64,000 nucleotides of DNA from positions 124,001-188,000 of the forward strand of contig JANFNE010000067.1 in the NCBI GenBank assembly GCA_024867545.1, read 5' to 3'. Under the pieces are notes generated by a model. It saw only the letters and a program-made list of their open reading frames with translations, did no database searches and was not told where the DNA came from. Positions 32,908-44,113 of the stretch are shown piece by piece (positions within the stretch are counted from its first letter, which is position 1; each line of letters opens with the position of its first letter). The stretch comes from Phytopythium helicoides (Eukaryota; Oomycota; Peronosporomycetes; Pythiales; Pythiaceae). The position numbers and the translations under genes are program-made.

Positions 32908-34974
32908 ATGAGCAAGCGGCAGGCGTCGATCCTGGCGGCGTTCTCGCGGCAGCAGGAGGCGCAGGCCAAGCGCAGGAAGGCGAGCGACGCTGCGCTACCA
33001 GATGACGAGGCGACGGTGCGGAGGCGGCGCGTGGGCGCGGCGCGGGTGGCGGTGGAGCGAGGGCAGAGCGCGGACGCGTCGGACGGCGAGACGGGTAGTG
33101 TGACGGACGGCGACCTGTTGTCGTCGCAGGAGGACGTGCAGGACGCTGGATGGGGAGGCAGTGGGGGCAGTGGAGGAGATCGTGGCGAGCGCGGCGCGAC
33201 TGATGCTTCAGCTGCTTTCGTAGACGAGAGACGCAGCGGAGCGGCGGTGGTCGGTGCTGGAGAGAGAGAGGCCCCCGCGGTGGTGGAGGATGTGGTCGAC
33301 AAAGTTGGAGGGATGGAACTCAACGTCGCGGCGAAGATGTCGCTCTCTATAGCCCGTGCGAAGCTCCACACGCAGAAAGAGGTTCGTTGGTGATGAGTTG
33401 ATGGTTGGTCGATTGATGTGATTGACAAGGAGCACTGCATCGCAGATCAAAGACAGCGTGCATGGCCTGATTAGCTTCGAGCCGATATGCATGCGGATCA
33501 TTGACACTCTACAGGTTGGTGGTGTCGCATGTTACTTCGGATTGAGCAAGCACAACCAAATCTCACGCTGTGCTAACGCCATCACAGTTCCAAAGGCTTC
33601 GAAACCTACACCAGCTTGGAGCTGCTCACTACGTTTATATCGGAGCTACCCACTCTCGGTTCGAGCACTGTCTTGGCGTTGCATACTTGGCAGAGCAAAT
33701 GGTGCAGAATATTCGCATGGTTCAGCCTTGGCTCCCGATCACCAAGACCGATGTCCTGTGCATCAAAATTGCTGGCCTCTGTCATGATCTTGGTCATGGT
33801 CCGTTCAGCCATGTCTTCGATGGTATTTTTGTTGACCAGTTGCGACGACAGCGTATCCTCAAGGAATCTTTTCGCTGGACACATGAGCGGGGGTCTTTGG
33901 ATATGCTCGACCACTTGCTGGTGTCGAACCGCATTGACGTCACGGATTATGGCCTCACAGAGCTAGACCTCGTGTTCATCAAGGAACTCATTTACGGTGG
34001 CCCCCTTCCAGGCAACTCTAACCTTTGCGGTCGTCCAGCCAATAACCAACGTTTCCTCTATGACTTTGTGAACAACTCCAAGAGCGGGCTTGACGTAGAC
34101 AAATTGGACTACTTCATGCGAGATGCCCTTCATACCGGCGCAAAAATGTCGTGCGATACCGCGCTGCTGATTCGTGGTGCGCGCGTCCTTGCTGACGAGG
34201 AAGATGGCGGAAGGACAATGGCAATTTGCTTTCCTGAAAAGCTCGCTGGTCAAGTGATGCAAGCGTTTCACACCCGATACGAGCTTCACCATTCGGTCTA
34301 TCAGCACAAGGGCGTTCGAGCGATAGAGTACATGGTCTGCGACGTACTTGTCGCTGCGCATGAGCATCTCCGAATCAAGAACAAGCTCGTGTCAGAGGTG
34401 TTCTACTGCATGGATGCATACCAGCATCTAGATGACCGCGTGCTTGCACGCATTCAAGATAGCGAAGGTCCAGAGTTGGAGGCTGCGCGGGTGATTCTCA
34501 ACCGAATCTTCACAAAGCCGTACTACGAGTACGTTGGGCAAACTTCTGTAACCACTCACTCTCGCGCAAAGTCAGAGGACATGCTGTTGAACGAAATCTT
34601 ATACTGCTCGTCGCGGCGAAGCCTTGTGCAATCGAAGGACCAAATCATCCTGGAGTTTATGCGCATTCATTACGGAAAGGGTGCCGAGGATCCGCTCAAT
34701 CACGTGCGCTTCTACTCGAAAAGCGCCGTTGCTAGTTCCTCTTGCTACCGTCTCCCGCCGGAAGCATACGAGATGTTCTGTCCGAAGCAATTTGAGGAGC
34801 GTTCAATCCGTGTTTTCGTGAAGGATCCAAGTCTGGTGAGTGATGATACCTTCTTAATGTGTTCGCTTCTCACTTGTTGTTGGCTTGCAGAGTTTTGTTG
34901 TGCGCGAGGCGTTGGAGATATGGACGAGAAAGTTCAACAGGTCGGTTCTTCTGCCAATTGGGTCGTCTCGATGA
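32908..34974 (+). CDS. SAMHD1-like HD-domain dNTP triphosphohydrolase
   Basis: Four exons: 32908-33381, 33446-33514, 33588-34835, 34891-34974; 624 aa, close to vertebrate SAMHD1. After a low-complexity N-terminus (about 140 aa) the HD core begins: IKDSVHGLISFEPICMRIIDT, FQRLRNLHQLG, THSRFEHCLGVAYLA (metal His), CHDLGHGPFSHVFD (HD pair near residue 246), DYFMRDALHTG (the metal Asp region), and HTRYELHHSVYQHKGVRAIEYM. These are the family's catalytic and tetramer motifs; the enzyme splits dNTPs to nucleoside and triphosphate and limits dNTP pools. No SAM domain precedes it. The start MSKRQASILAAFSRQQ is chosen over an upstream Met at 32794. Splicing to SFVVREALEIW gives a natural stop. Confidence 0.92.
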
Positions 34975-35298
34975 GTATCCTTCGGGATAGCGCTTGGTGG
35001 ATCGGTTTGTGCGATTTTTTTCCTCGATTTTCTTCAAAGACACAATACAATTCACAGCGAGGCGCTTCAACCCTAATGACATTTGTAGTTCGCACCTGCC
35101 GTTGCTATTGATGCGCTGACTGTCATTTAAGACTTCACTAGCTCGTGGTGTGAATCTTTTTCCAGCAGGCCGGCTGAAAAAATGAGCTTCGGTTTTGAAA
35201 CCAGGTAGACTTATCCAGGCACTCTTCCGAAAATGGGACACTGGGATGGTTGGTATCTTTGCGGCCGCATTTGCGTTTCGGCCTCGTCAAGCCCTGAT
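34975..35298. other. Intergenic between SAMHD1-like and beta-helix genes
   Basis: About 320 bases; 3' UTR and the next promoter. No feature recognised. Confidence 0.45.
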
Positions 35299-36765
35299 AT
35301 GGCGAACGATTCGGCGCTGTTGGCGGTCGCTGTGCTGCTCAGCGCTTCAGTTTCGGCAGCCACAGCCGCGGCGGTGGAGCTGCTATACCTCCGCAGGTTC
35401 AGGCATGAGTTGCAGCCGAAGGAAGCTCTTCCAGATCCAATTGCTCTACCTGATCCAGTTGCGCTTCCAAATGAGTCAGTCGAAGCTCCTACAATTGTCG
35501 AGAACGCTGCGCCAAGTGCTTCTGAGCCAAAGACTCCGGTGAAGACACCTGCAGCTTCCCCTGTGAAAGAAATTCCGCCAGTCAAAGAAAAAGTGCCAAA
35601 GCCTGTAGTGGAGCTGCGGAGTTTGCCGGAAGAGAGTGTACCGTTGGAGCTGCGGTTGGAAGCGTTTGTTTCAGAGGAGCACATCATGGCGTTCGACCAC
35701 GCGCGAGTGTTTGAAGACTGCCCGAACGTGTTCGCGGTGCTCGACAGGCTGCACTTGTATTTGTCGCGGTTCTTCCGCAATAACGAGTGGATGCAGGTAT
35801 CGGCCGAGATCGCGCACCTCACGACATTGCACAGGTCTACGGAGCATGACGACTCGGACTCTGATGAAGACGAAGAACTTGGTGGACGCCTGAGTAGCTC
35901 CAGTCAGCCCAGACGAGCATCTTATCAACGCAATCGCCGGCAGTGGCGAGCGCCAAAGTGGGTCGACCCAACGGACACTGCTGAGGTTATCATCTACCCC
36001 GATGTCAACCCGGCAACGTTCCAACCCGAGACGGTCATCAATCTCGAACCTGTTCATAAGGAATCGGTACCACGACGCCGCGTGTCGCGCGCATCGAGTC
36101 GTAGCAGCTCTCATGGCTGGTCGCGATCTTTCGATTCGTCTGTTGACTCCGATGAAAATGTGTTCAAGCAGCGCGTTATCTTCTGCGACGGCGCGGTTGT
36201 CCTCGGTGGAACGTTTGACGTGTCGGAAGGCTCAATTCTGATCGAGAAGAATGTGCGCATCGAACCGAACGTTTTCATCAAAGGACCTGCTATAATCGGA
36301 GCTGGCAGCACCTTACGGAGTGGTGCGTACATCCGCGGCGACGTGATAGTCGGCAAACAGGTCGTACTTCGTGGTGAGGTGAAGAATGCAATTATAATGG
36401 ACGAAGCAGAGCTTTGCCACCCAGGGTACTGCGGCGACAGTATATGTGGATTCAAGAGTCATTTCGGCAACCAGGTGACGACGGCAAACCTCAGCCTCAT
36501 GTATGGCATGTCCGACGCCAACCTGCGAATCGAGTGCAATGGTGTGGTATACGACACTGGTAGAAAGAAAATCGGCGTTATCCTCGGAGACTACAGCCAG
36601 CTTGGGTGCTCGTCGGTCACAGATCCATGTACGATGATTCTGCCAAACACGATAGCTTACCCACTCTCTCGAGTGCCAAAGGGAATCTACGGACCAGACG
36701 CGCTGATCAAGAATAAACCGCTCCAAAACGGTGTGATGGAGATAGTGGAGCTCGTAAAACGCTAG
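35299..36765 (+). CDS. Membrane-anchored left-handed beta-helix (hexapeptide repeat) protein
   Basis: 488 aa, single exon, start MANDSALLAVAVLLSASVSAATAAA as a signal anchor. Then a Pro/Lys-rich linker, a segment with DHARVFEDCPNVFAVLDRLHLYL, an acidic and Ser/Arg-rich low-complexity stretch, and from about residue 310 a left-handed beta-helix with hexapeptide turns (EGSILIEKNVRIEPNVFIKGP, IIGAGSTLRSGAYIRGDVIVG, KNAIIMDEAELCHPGYCGDS). The helix resembles the C-terminal half of GlmU/glucose-1-phosphate thymidylyltransferase-type sugar nucleotide enzymes (NAIIMD..., GDSICG, NQVTTANL). The N-terminal nucleotidyltransferase domain is absent, so it may be an acyl- or nucleotidyl-transferase relative or a non-enzymatic subunit. 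Substrate unknown. A longer start at 35233 is possible. Confidence 0.8.
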   Translation: MANDSALLAVAVLLSASVSAATAAAVELLYLRRFRHELQPKEALPDPIALPDPVALPNESVEAPTIVENAAPSASEPKTPVKTPAASPVKEIPPVKEKVPKPVVELRSLPEESVPLELRLEAFVSEEHIMAFDHARVFEDCPNVFAVLDRLHLYLSRFFRNNEWMQVSAEIAHLTTLHRSTEHDDSDSDEDEELGGRLSSSSQPRRASYQRNRRQWRAPKWVDPTDTAEVIIYPDVNPATFQPETVINLEPVHKESVPRRRVSRASSRSSSHGWSRSFDSSVDSDENVFKQRVIFCDGAVVLGGTFDVSEGSILIEKNVRIEPNVFIKGPAIIGAGSTLRSGAYIRGDVIVGKQVVLRGEVKNAIIMDEAELCHPGYCGDSICGFKSHFGNQVTTANLSLMYGMSDANLRIECNGVVYDTGRKKIGVILGDYSQLGCSSVTDPCTMILPNTIAYPLSRVPKGIYGPDALIKNKPLQNGVMEIVELVKR

Positions 36766-36874
36766 GAACGGGCTAGTAAGATAGCAAGCGAATACAGCAA
36801 TCAGCAGAAGCATACAATAGGCAGTTTTGCAATCACCCTGTAACTTTGATTCGAGAGTTGGTAGTGAGCTTTTC

Positions 36875-39830
36875 CTACTTACAGCCTAGCCATTGTTCTT
36901 CGTTTGGATTGCAGCTGCTTCCATAAGCTATAGATGCCTTCCGCATGTCTATAATCGATTGCATATAAACGCACTTTACCGGCCCAAAATCGAGATTGTA
37001 ACAAATTCCTTCTCCGTGTGCTTTGGAGATACACTGGCGAAACATCACACCCTCGCATGTATCGAGTAAGGGAAAACTGCGATTTTCTAGAAGAACTGAA
37101 GGTGATGGACAGATGGCCCCACCCGTATCGCAAAATGTCGAGTCTCCTTGTGAAATCAGCTTCTCCAAGAACTCTAGAGCCTCACTTGATGGAAGTAATG
37201 AGCTTTCTTCAGGCATGTCGAAGCAAACCGATGTCGAAGCCAGTTGTCGTCGTTGGATATTCGGGATGGTGTTGATAATACCGTGCTCATTGCTGCCGTC
37301 AGTGCGGATAACAGTAGTCATCGACGACTCCGAGATTCCCCAGCAACAAGTCGGAAAACTTGTGTTACATACACCCTCCGAAAGATAACCATTGCAACAA
37401 ACACCGGAGTCTTGAACGACTACACTCTGGAGGGTGTTGCGATATATAGATAAATCCGGCAGTGCTCGAGCAAGCGGAATATCTTCAAATGCAGCGACTT
37501 GAAGTTGCGGAAGATCGCCGAACGCTGGTAGGCTCTCAAGCAGCGGCAACTTACCCAGATATATTGTCTCAAGCCTTGGCAACTTGCTCAAAGGTGGTAA
37601 TTTCTTCAGAAAACCGTGGGAATCGATGTGCAGCGTTGTCAGCCGAGACATGTTGTTGAAGAAGTCATCCGGAAGTGCAATTAGATTATTTCTGATATTC
37701 CAGCCGCTGAACAAGTCTTTATCGTGCTCAGAGAGTGAGCCTTGGATATGCCTTCTCAATTGCAATTATTAGCTCTAGGGTCCACTTAACATTTGGTTTT
37801 GGTGCAAGTTACAACGTACAGATACTCCAGCTGTGCAAATGTCTCGCTCGACCATGAAGGAAGTAACTGGATTTCTGTGTAGATCAAGACACTGCACATT
37901 CCACGTTAGTCCGTGTTAGACAATCTGGCGTACTTCCAAACAATTGATGCGAGACTCGCACAGGCTACGCAAGTTGGTGCATTTCGCCACTTCGTCTGGG
38001 AGCGTTATGTTGAGTCGGCGATTCACCAACTGAATGGACTCGAGCGAACCTGCTTGCGCAACTTGAGCAAGATCTCGAGTCACATCCGGCATATCTTGGC
38101 TTGCATTAGGTACTAAATCGCGATCTGCAAAGGCGAGACAATTGCACAGGAGGGAATTGTCTTCGTCTGATCTCGGCGCACCTATTGGAGGCCAGGCGTA
38201 TGACACAAGCTGACATGCAGGGTACGCTTTGCAGGCAGTCCGAGCACTTCTAATCGAGACTATAGTAGACACGATACAGGAAACACCAAAGATCAAAAAC
38301 GCAACACCGATGAATGCTGGCACCACTCGCTTCGGCTTCGAGTCACTATTGGCGATAGCACTCGACACTAGGCTTTGTGACGCCGGAATTTGGTCGAGAG
38401 TGGGCGTAATGCTGCTTGTCTTCGATCTCTTCTTAGCTGGCACGCGAATGCGTTCGAGAAGTACGTGAACAATTCGACGCCATCGAAGACAAGACATTAG
38501 GTTGAAGCCGATTTGGAGGAATATTGAGCGAGAATCCATGAACTGTAGGCTTGAGTAACCCGCACTAAAAGTGTTCATTTGCTTCGAGTCCACGTAGATT
38601 CGACCCAAGCGCTCATATTTTTGAGGTGGAAAGAACTGCTGAACGATCTTGACGGTCCGAAGATCTCCATGGAATGTTGCAATCGAGAATACAAGCACCA
38701 CTGCTGGGAACAGCACGGCAAAAACCGTATCGAATCTAGAAAAAGTGATGCCGTGGTAAGCACATTTTGAGTATGTTACGTCTGCATGAACACATTGCAG
38801 AGCACTTACATTGCATCGTGCAAAATCTGGTGAAATACGTCTTGACGCCATGCGACGAGAACATGGTATACAACCAGAAAGGCGTTGATCGCCATGAGGG
38901 TTGCGTAAAGATACAATAATGTGTCATCAAGGCCGTGACGCATGTAGCTTCGAAAGCACAGAACCTGCAGTGTGATCTCGGGTAGTTCTAGCACAACGTT
39001 CTATAATATCATTTCAAGTGAGTTGATCAAGCTGAAGTCAACAAGGATAGAGTGAGACTTCTTACCCAGACTTTACGGTATCTTCCATTCGTGAAGATCA
39101 GATCCGCGTACAGTGAGCTAATACTCTGGCGACCCTGAAACATCCTGGCCGGAAGCTTGGCGCGCAAGGATCCCCCTGACGCTAAGCGAGCAATTGTTCC
39201 CGCACTTCTCAGTAGTTGTCGTAACCGAACGCGGGAATCGTAGGTCGACCGCGCTCGTCGAGGGCCAACCAGAACTAATAGCAGGAGGTGCAGGTAGACC
39301 ATAACAATGATAGCGAGCAAGGCAGCGCTGATCCCACGGATTGTGGCGGAAGATTCGGAAAACTGCCAGAAGCGACCGTTGTCGATGCTTGAGGTATGCA
39401 TGATGAAATCTGCTGTTGCGTTAGGCGACATATTGAGGACGATCAGGAAAGAGTTCCAGGTGATCGATGTGACAAAAATGATAAGAGTAGTCACACTGGT
39501 TCCCCACCCTATAGTCGACAAACGTCGAAGCATTGAAGACCTGATCTGGTTGTTCCCAATATTGACAGGTGAGGGGCCGCGAACGTCGCCAGTTGAATGA
39601 TACCGTGGCATTTCTGGCAAGTGAATGAGGGCTGCCGGGACAATTGCTGCGGCCGACTTGGCCGGGGAGCTGCCAGCCCTGCTTCGCTTCACCATCGTCT
39701 GGTCAAAGTCTAGATGTTCGAGCTGTCTTTGCGATAACAAAGTGAGTTCTTCCCTCCCTGAAATAGGCGCCAGCGGTATGTGAGCTTTGGAGAGTATTTT
39801 TATTGTTACCCTTGAGCGTGGCTGACTCAT
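36875..39830 (-). CDS. WLGC-family polytopic LRR membrane protein, copy 5 (divergent, intact)
   Basis: Five exons: 39830-39066, 39000-38810, 38735-37962, 37891-37820, 37754-36875; phases agree (about 894 aa, the longest copy). Exon 1 has a long cytosolic-type lead, two spans and the NATADFIM and SIDNGRFWQF motifs between them. Exon 3 opens with FDTVFAVLFPAVVLVFSIATF and has GVAFLIFGVSCIVSTIV, then an altered Cys block (YPACQLVSYAWP, CNCLAFADRD). Exon 4 encodes IQLLPSWSSETFAQLEYL; exon 5 has LRRs, VCCNGYLSEGVC, GVMFRQC and EEQWLGC at the end. The LRR region carries an insertion of about 70 residues rich in Ser/Cys (around 37150-37330). Convergent with the beta-helix gene, 110 bases apart. Confidence 0.85.
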
Positions 39831-40057
39831 ATTCCATCAGTGACAGTGTTTCATTGGATCGAATACCAGCATACGCGTCCACGCACGCCACGCTGCAAGT
39901 ACTCGTTTATCTGCATGTGCGCAAGATATTTGGTTGTTGCACACAAGTCAAGCTTTTCTGGACGACACCACTTTGCAGCACTAGCCCCAGTTACAATCAT
40001 AGCATCAGCTTCACATTTGTCTGGTCTGCTCACAAAAGCTGCAGGTGGTCTCCATCC

Positions 40058-40591
40058 CTAAAACCATCGCTTGAACCCTCCGCGCACCTCAAACTCACAC
40101 GAGTCTGCATCCGTGAGGTAGTTGTGTCGCTCGAACTTGACGTACAGCTCTCCCTCGGGCAGGTGCTCGTAGTAGATTCCGCCAAAGTCAATGCGTGCCG
40201 TCTTCCCGTCCGGCTCGGTCGCCTGCTTCTTGACCTGCACGTTGTAGCAGTCCTCCTGCGGCAGCACGCCCAGGAGCTTGACCGTGCGGCAGCCGCTCAT
40301 AACGCAGCCCGGCTGCGTGTATGTCTCGAGGTTCATGACAGCTGACAATCCCTTGGGCCGCTCGGCGCTCTGGAAAACCACGTCCGCGTCCTGGGAAACG
40401 TTCACCGGTACCACCTTGAAGCCGAACTTGACGTGGTTCGTGCAGCGCGGGTCGTCCTCGCAGCGCTCGGCCGCATGCGGGTCTTCCACCCACTCAAACG
40501 CGCTCTCAACCGCCAGCAGACGCTGGTTAGCAAGCTTCGAGGCCTCAGAGAGCGCCAGCAGCGCCGCCAGCGCCAGCAGCGAGCGCCTCAT
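40058..40591 (-). CDS. Small secreted protein, 177 aa, family unknown
   Basis: Begins MRRSLLALAALLALSEASK, a good signal peptide, if the Met at 40591 is used (an upstream Met at 40648 would bury it). The mature part has six Cys, arranged as CEDDPRC, PGCVMSGC, EDC and SC near the end, with no membrane span. Beta-rich stretches (HVKFGFKVVPVNVS, ARIDFGGIYYEHL, ELYVKFERHNYL) suggest a compact secreted domain. I do not recognise a family; it is not an RXLR- or Crinkler-type protein by motif. Extracellular role is inference. Confidence 0.75.
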   Translation of the reverse strand: MRRSLLALAALLALSEASKLANQRLLAVESAFEWVEDPHAAERCEDDPRCTNHVKFGFKVVPVNVSQDADVVFQSAERPKGLSAVMNLETYTQPGCVMSGCRTVKLLGVLPQEDCYNVQVKKQATEPDGKTARIDFGGIYYEHLPEGELYVKFERHNYLTDADSCEFEVRGGFKRWF

Positions 40592-40915
40592 TCTCGACCA
40601 GGATCCTTCTCCATGTCCCCGCTGAGATGCTGGATTTGTCCTCTTCAAAGTGTCGCAAATTCTACATTATCCAATACGAAAAATAGAAATTGCGTCTTTT
40701 ATAATGGGACATAAGAAGCGTGTCCGCTTTGGAGTGGATATTGCGCGCTTCCAGGACGGCTGCCGCGTCGGCAACCTCTTCCCACATCATACAAACCAGC
40801 ATATCAAAATATCGCGACCCCCCTCCTCGTCGAAAAAAAAATATCATGTTGCTATTTTGGCACCTCGGGAAGGTACACTTCTCAATCTGCCGGCGGCAAC
40901 GGACGTCAACCGGCC
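40592..40915. promoter_or_regulatory. Divergent promoter between secreted-protein and tetraspan genes
   Basis: About 325 bases between two divergent starts. Contains a short poly-A run near 40837-40846. No defined site recognised. Confidence 0.4.
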
Positions 40916-42149
40916 ATGAAGCGCCTGCTGCAGCTCTCGAGTGCGTCGCCCACCGCCGTCTGCCGCTCCACCGACGTCACTAACCTCTCGCCGCTCGCCT
41001 CATGTCGCAGTCGTGGCGCTGTCCGTGGCGCTCGCGCTGCTCTCGTGGTTCGCGGCGCTCATGCCGTTCTGGCTGACGCAGAGCGGCGATCGCGACGGCG
41101 CATACTACTCGCAGGGCCTCGGGCTCTGGCTCAACTACACGGAGCACGCGGGCGCCGCCAGCTTCGACCCGGGCAACTCGCTCTGGGTCCCGCCGCAGCG
41201 CAGCGCCGCGCAGTCGTACGTGGACCAGTGGTGAGTCATCTCGACGATTTTTTTTTTTTTTTTCTTTTCTTTTCTGGTGGTGGTCATGGGAGTTTTTGAC
41301 GTTGTGTGGAAAATTTTTAGCGCTGCGTCGAGAGAGTTTTGTGATGGAGCGGTCGGACAGCTGCAGATTCAGTATTGCGAGGTCATGGAGGTGTACTGCG
41401 GCGCGGCCACGACGGCGCTGCAGATCTCCATGTCGGTCGTCGCGGGGCTCGCAGTGCTGACGGTTGTCTGGGCTGTCAAGTCGATCGCCGTAGCGCACCG
41501 CACGGCGGCGGATAAATTTCTCATGCACCTGTGCGTCGCGATTGGCGTCTTGTACCTGGGCATCGTTGTGCTGTGGTACTTTGCAGTCTACCGCATCGTG
41601 CTGGACACGACGTTCTACAAGGACCAGTACAACCGCTGCAACGAGAACCAGACCGACCGCAAGTGCTGGCAAGTCGGGTTCTGCGTGTATCTTGCGATTG
41701 CGGGCGGCATTCTCTACCCACTGCTCTCACTGATGGTCGTCCACCACGTGACTGACAAGTTCCGTCGGTATCAGGTACGACCACCCAGCTAGATTGTCGC
41801 TGTCTGTGCTCACAAACTAACTTGGCACCTTTGCTCAACGCAGCGCCTGCTGCGCCGATTGTTTGAGTCCGCGACGATGGTCGACTTGCCAGACCCAATG
41901 ATGACGCTCAAGGCCGAATCCATGGGCGATGACCCATTGGCGTCGGCCGATGTTGCCATCGAGCTCGAGACGCAGCTTCGGTCGCAGACGCTCCAGCCGC
42001 TGCGCACAGTCCCATCAGCAGTTCGCCCCGAAGACCAGAGCGAGATAGAGATCGATGACAGCATTGATGAGCTCGACGACTCCGTGCAACAATCGAGTAG
42101 ACTCAAGCCGTCCTCGCCCGCGACTGGAAGCCACCACGTTGCTGTGTAG
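40916..42149 (+). CDS. Four-span membrane protein with claudin-like layout
   Basis: Four exons with consistent phases: 40916-40940, 41011-41230, 41321-41774, 41844-42149; 334 aa. The tiny first exon (MKRLLQLS) is joined through a 70-nt intron with GTGCGT donor, CACTAAC branch site and CAG acceptor; without it no ATG precedes the first span. Spans: IVALSVALALLSWFAALMPFWL, ALQISMSVVAGLAVLTVVWAV, HLCVAIGVLYLGIVVLWYF and FCVYLAIAGGILYPLLSLMVV. The first outer loop has W and two Cys (DQCAASREFC), as in claudin/PMP22-type proteins, and an N-glycosylation site (NYTE). The cytosolic tail is acidic with repeated Asp-Glu. Family identity is by layout only. Confidence 0.75.
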
Positions 42150-42374
42150 CCAGCAGGTCGGATAGATTTGTATAATGTACAGTACCTCCAATGCTTAGGC
42201 TAGACGATATAACCATAGAGACACGATATCTGATGACAGCCTGCACGATGCTGACCTGCCGTCGATTATATTTTCGTCGACAATTCCATCAATTGAGTCA
42301 AACGGTCGCGGCTCTCAAAGCAGAAACGACGACATCGCGCTCGTGGTGGAGCTCGGGTTCCCGTGAAAGAGGAG

Positions 42375-44113
42375 ATGCATCGTCTTGGCGTTCGCCATGC
42401 CGATGTCGCGGTTATAAGCGACGAGCTGATCAAGAAGGTCGCGCTCACCGACGTAGACCCGGCCAACAATAATGCCATCGACGAGACAGACCAGAGCGTC
42501 GACTTCCTCAAGCTGCACACCCTATCGCTGTCGTTTCAAAACATTTTCAAGATCGAGAACCTCGAGACTCTGCGGCATCTCGTTAAGCTACAGCTCGACA
42601 ACAACGTAATCCAGGAAATTGATGGCATTTCCCACCTTGTGCATCTCGAGTGGCTCGATCTGTCATTCAACAATATCTCCAGCATCAAAGGTATCGAGAC
42701 GCTCGTCAAACTGACCGACCTCAGTTTATACAATAACTGCATCTCCAAGCTCGAAAGCCTCGAGTCGCTCAAGCAGCTACAGGTGTTTAATAGCAAAGTG
42801 AGGAAAGCGGTAAAACGTCTAACCTTCATTGGTCCATAGGTGCTGTCACTCGGCAACAACCAGTTGCCATCAACGGATGGCTTGCTCTACCTGAAAAGCC
42901 TCGACAAGCTTCGAGTGCTCAACCTCAGCGGGAATCCTGTTTGTTCCGATCCCGAGTATCGCTCGTAAGTTCTGCCACTCTCCTAGCTGCGAACATCAGC
43001 TAATGTGGTACTCTGCAAAAACGAAGGTTCATTTTGGCGCACCTGGATCAGCTGCGGTATCTCGACTACGCACTCGTCGACACCAATGAGGCGATGCAAG
43101 CTCGTGAACAATACCAGGATGAGCTCGAAGAACTCAAAGAAGTCAAGGCGATCGAAGATGCAGCGTTGGCTCGAGAGGCCGAGCATCAGAAATATTTGTC
43201 GATGCTGAGAGATGCCAACGTCATTCTATTGGAGACGCTGCTGGCCGATATGTTCAAGGAAGACACGGAAATGAGCAAGATCGAAGTGCTCCCAGGTTTG
43301 CGCAACATTATTGAGGACTATATGGAGAAGACCAAAACTGCAGCAGAGGATGTCAAGCTAGTCTTGCTGGAAAAGCACAGTTGTCTGAGCAAGGAGGTCG
43401 ATTTGTTCCGGCAAAAGTACGGCAAACTGCAGGTCGAAGCACAGGAAGCCAGCATCCGCGCCGTCGAAGCGTACCGTCGCAGCGCGAAGCAGCTTCTGAA
43501 GCAAGCAAGCGCCTCCAGTGCAAGTGGTCCCACATCTGACAATGACCAGAACGCAGCCGGGCTTCAGCTCCTCCACGACACTGAGGCGTTGGCGGAGAAG
43601 CTGCACCACGAGCTCATGAACATCGAGTCCGATCTCGTAGAGGCCTCTCAGGACCTCATCTTGAGCATGGAGGGTGCAATCGAGTCGATCGGTGCCGAGG
43701 CCCGCGATGTCGCAACCGAACACTTCCGTGCCGTCGAGGTGCTCGAGAACAACTTCTTCGAGAGTGTGAGCCAGCTGGCCGTGACCCTGCTGGAGCGCAT
43801 GGCCACCGAGGACGGCGAGGACGACGACTTTTTGACGGACGAGTGCCGTGCGATCCTGAACGACCGCGACGCGCTCAACAATGCCATCAATGGTTCGCAC
43901 GACATCCACATTGGCAAGCTGCTGGCCCAGGAAGACGTCATGCGCGAGCAGAGCCTGGCCAAGATCGCCGAGATCATCAAGCGCGCCAAGGACGACGAGT
44001 GGGGCCGCAACCGCGCACGCGTGGCCGAGGTGCTGCACATCAAGGAGAAACACCTGGCCGACATCGGCAAGGTCCGCGACGAGCTCAACCGCGTCGACGA
44101 GGACTTTTACTGA
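42375..44113 (+). CDS. DRC3: Dynein regulatory complex subunit 3 (DRC3/LRRC48)
   Basis: Three exons: 42375-42782, 42840-42964, 43027-44113; 539 aa. The N-terminus (ISDELIKKVAL) leads to SDS22-like leucine-rich repeats: LSLSFQNIFKIENLETL, KLQLDNNVIQEIDGISHL, WLDLSFNNISSIKGI, DLSLYNNCISKLESL, VLSLGNNQLPSTDGL, LNLSGNPVCSDPEYR. The LRR cap FILAHLDQLRYLDYALVD and a long coiled coil follow. LRR order, SFNNI motif and cap match DRC3, part of the nexin-dynein link in motile axonemes that controls flagellar beat. The start is the first clean Met; the frame is open a little further up. Implies motile flagella (zoospores). Confidence 0.9.
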
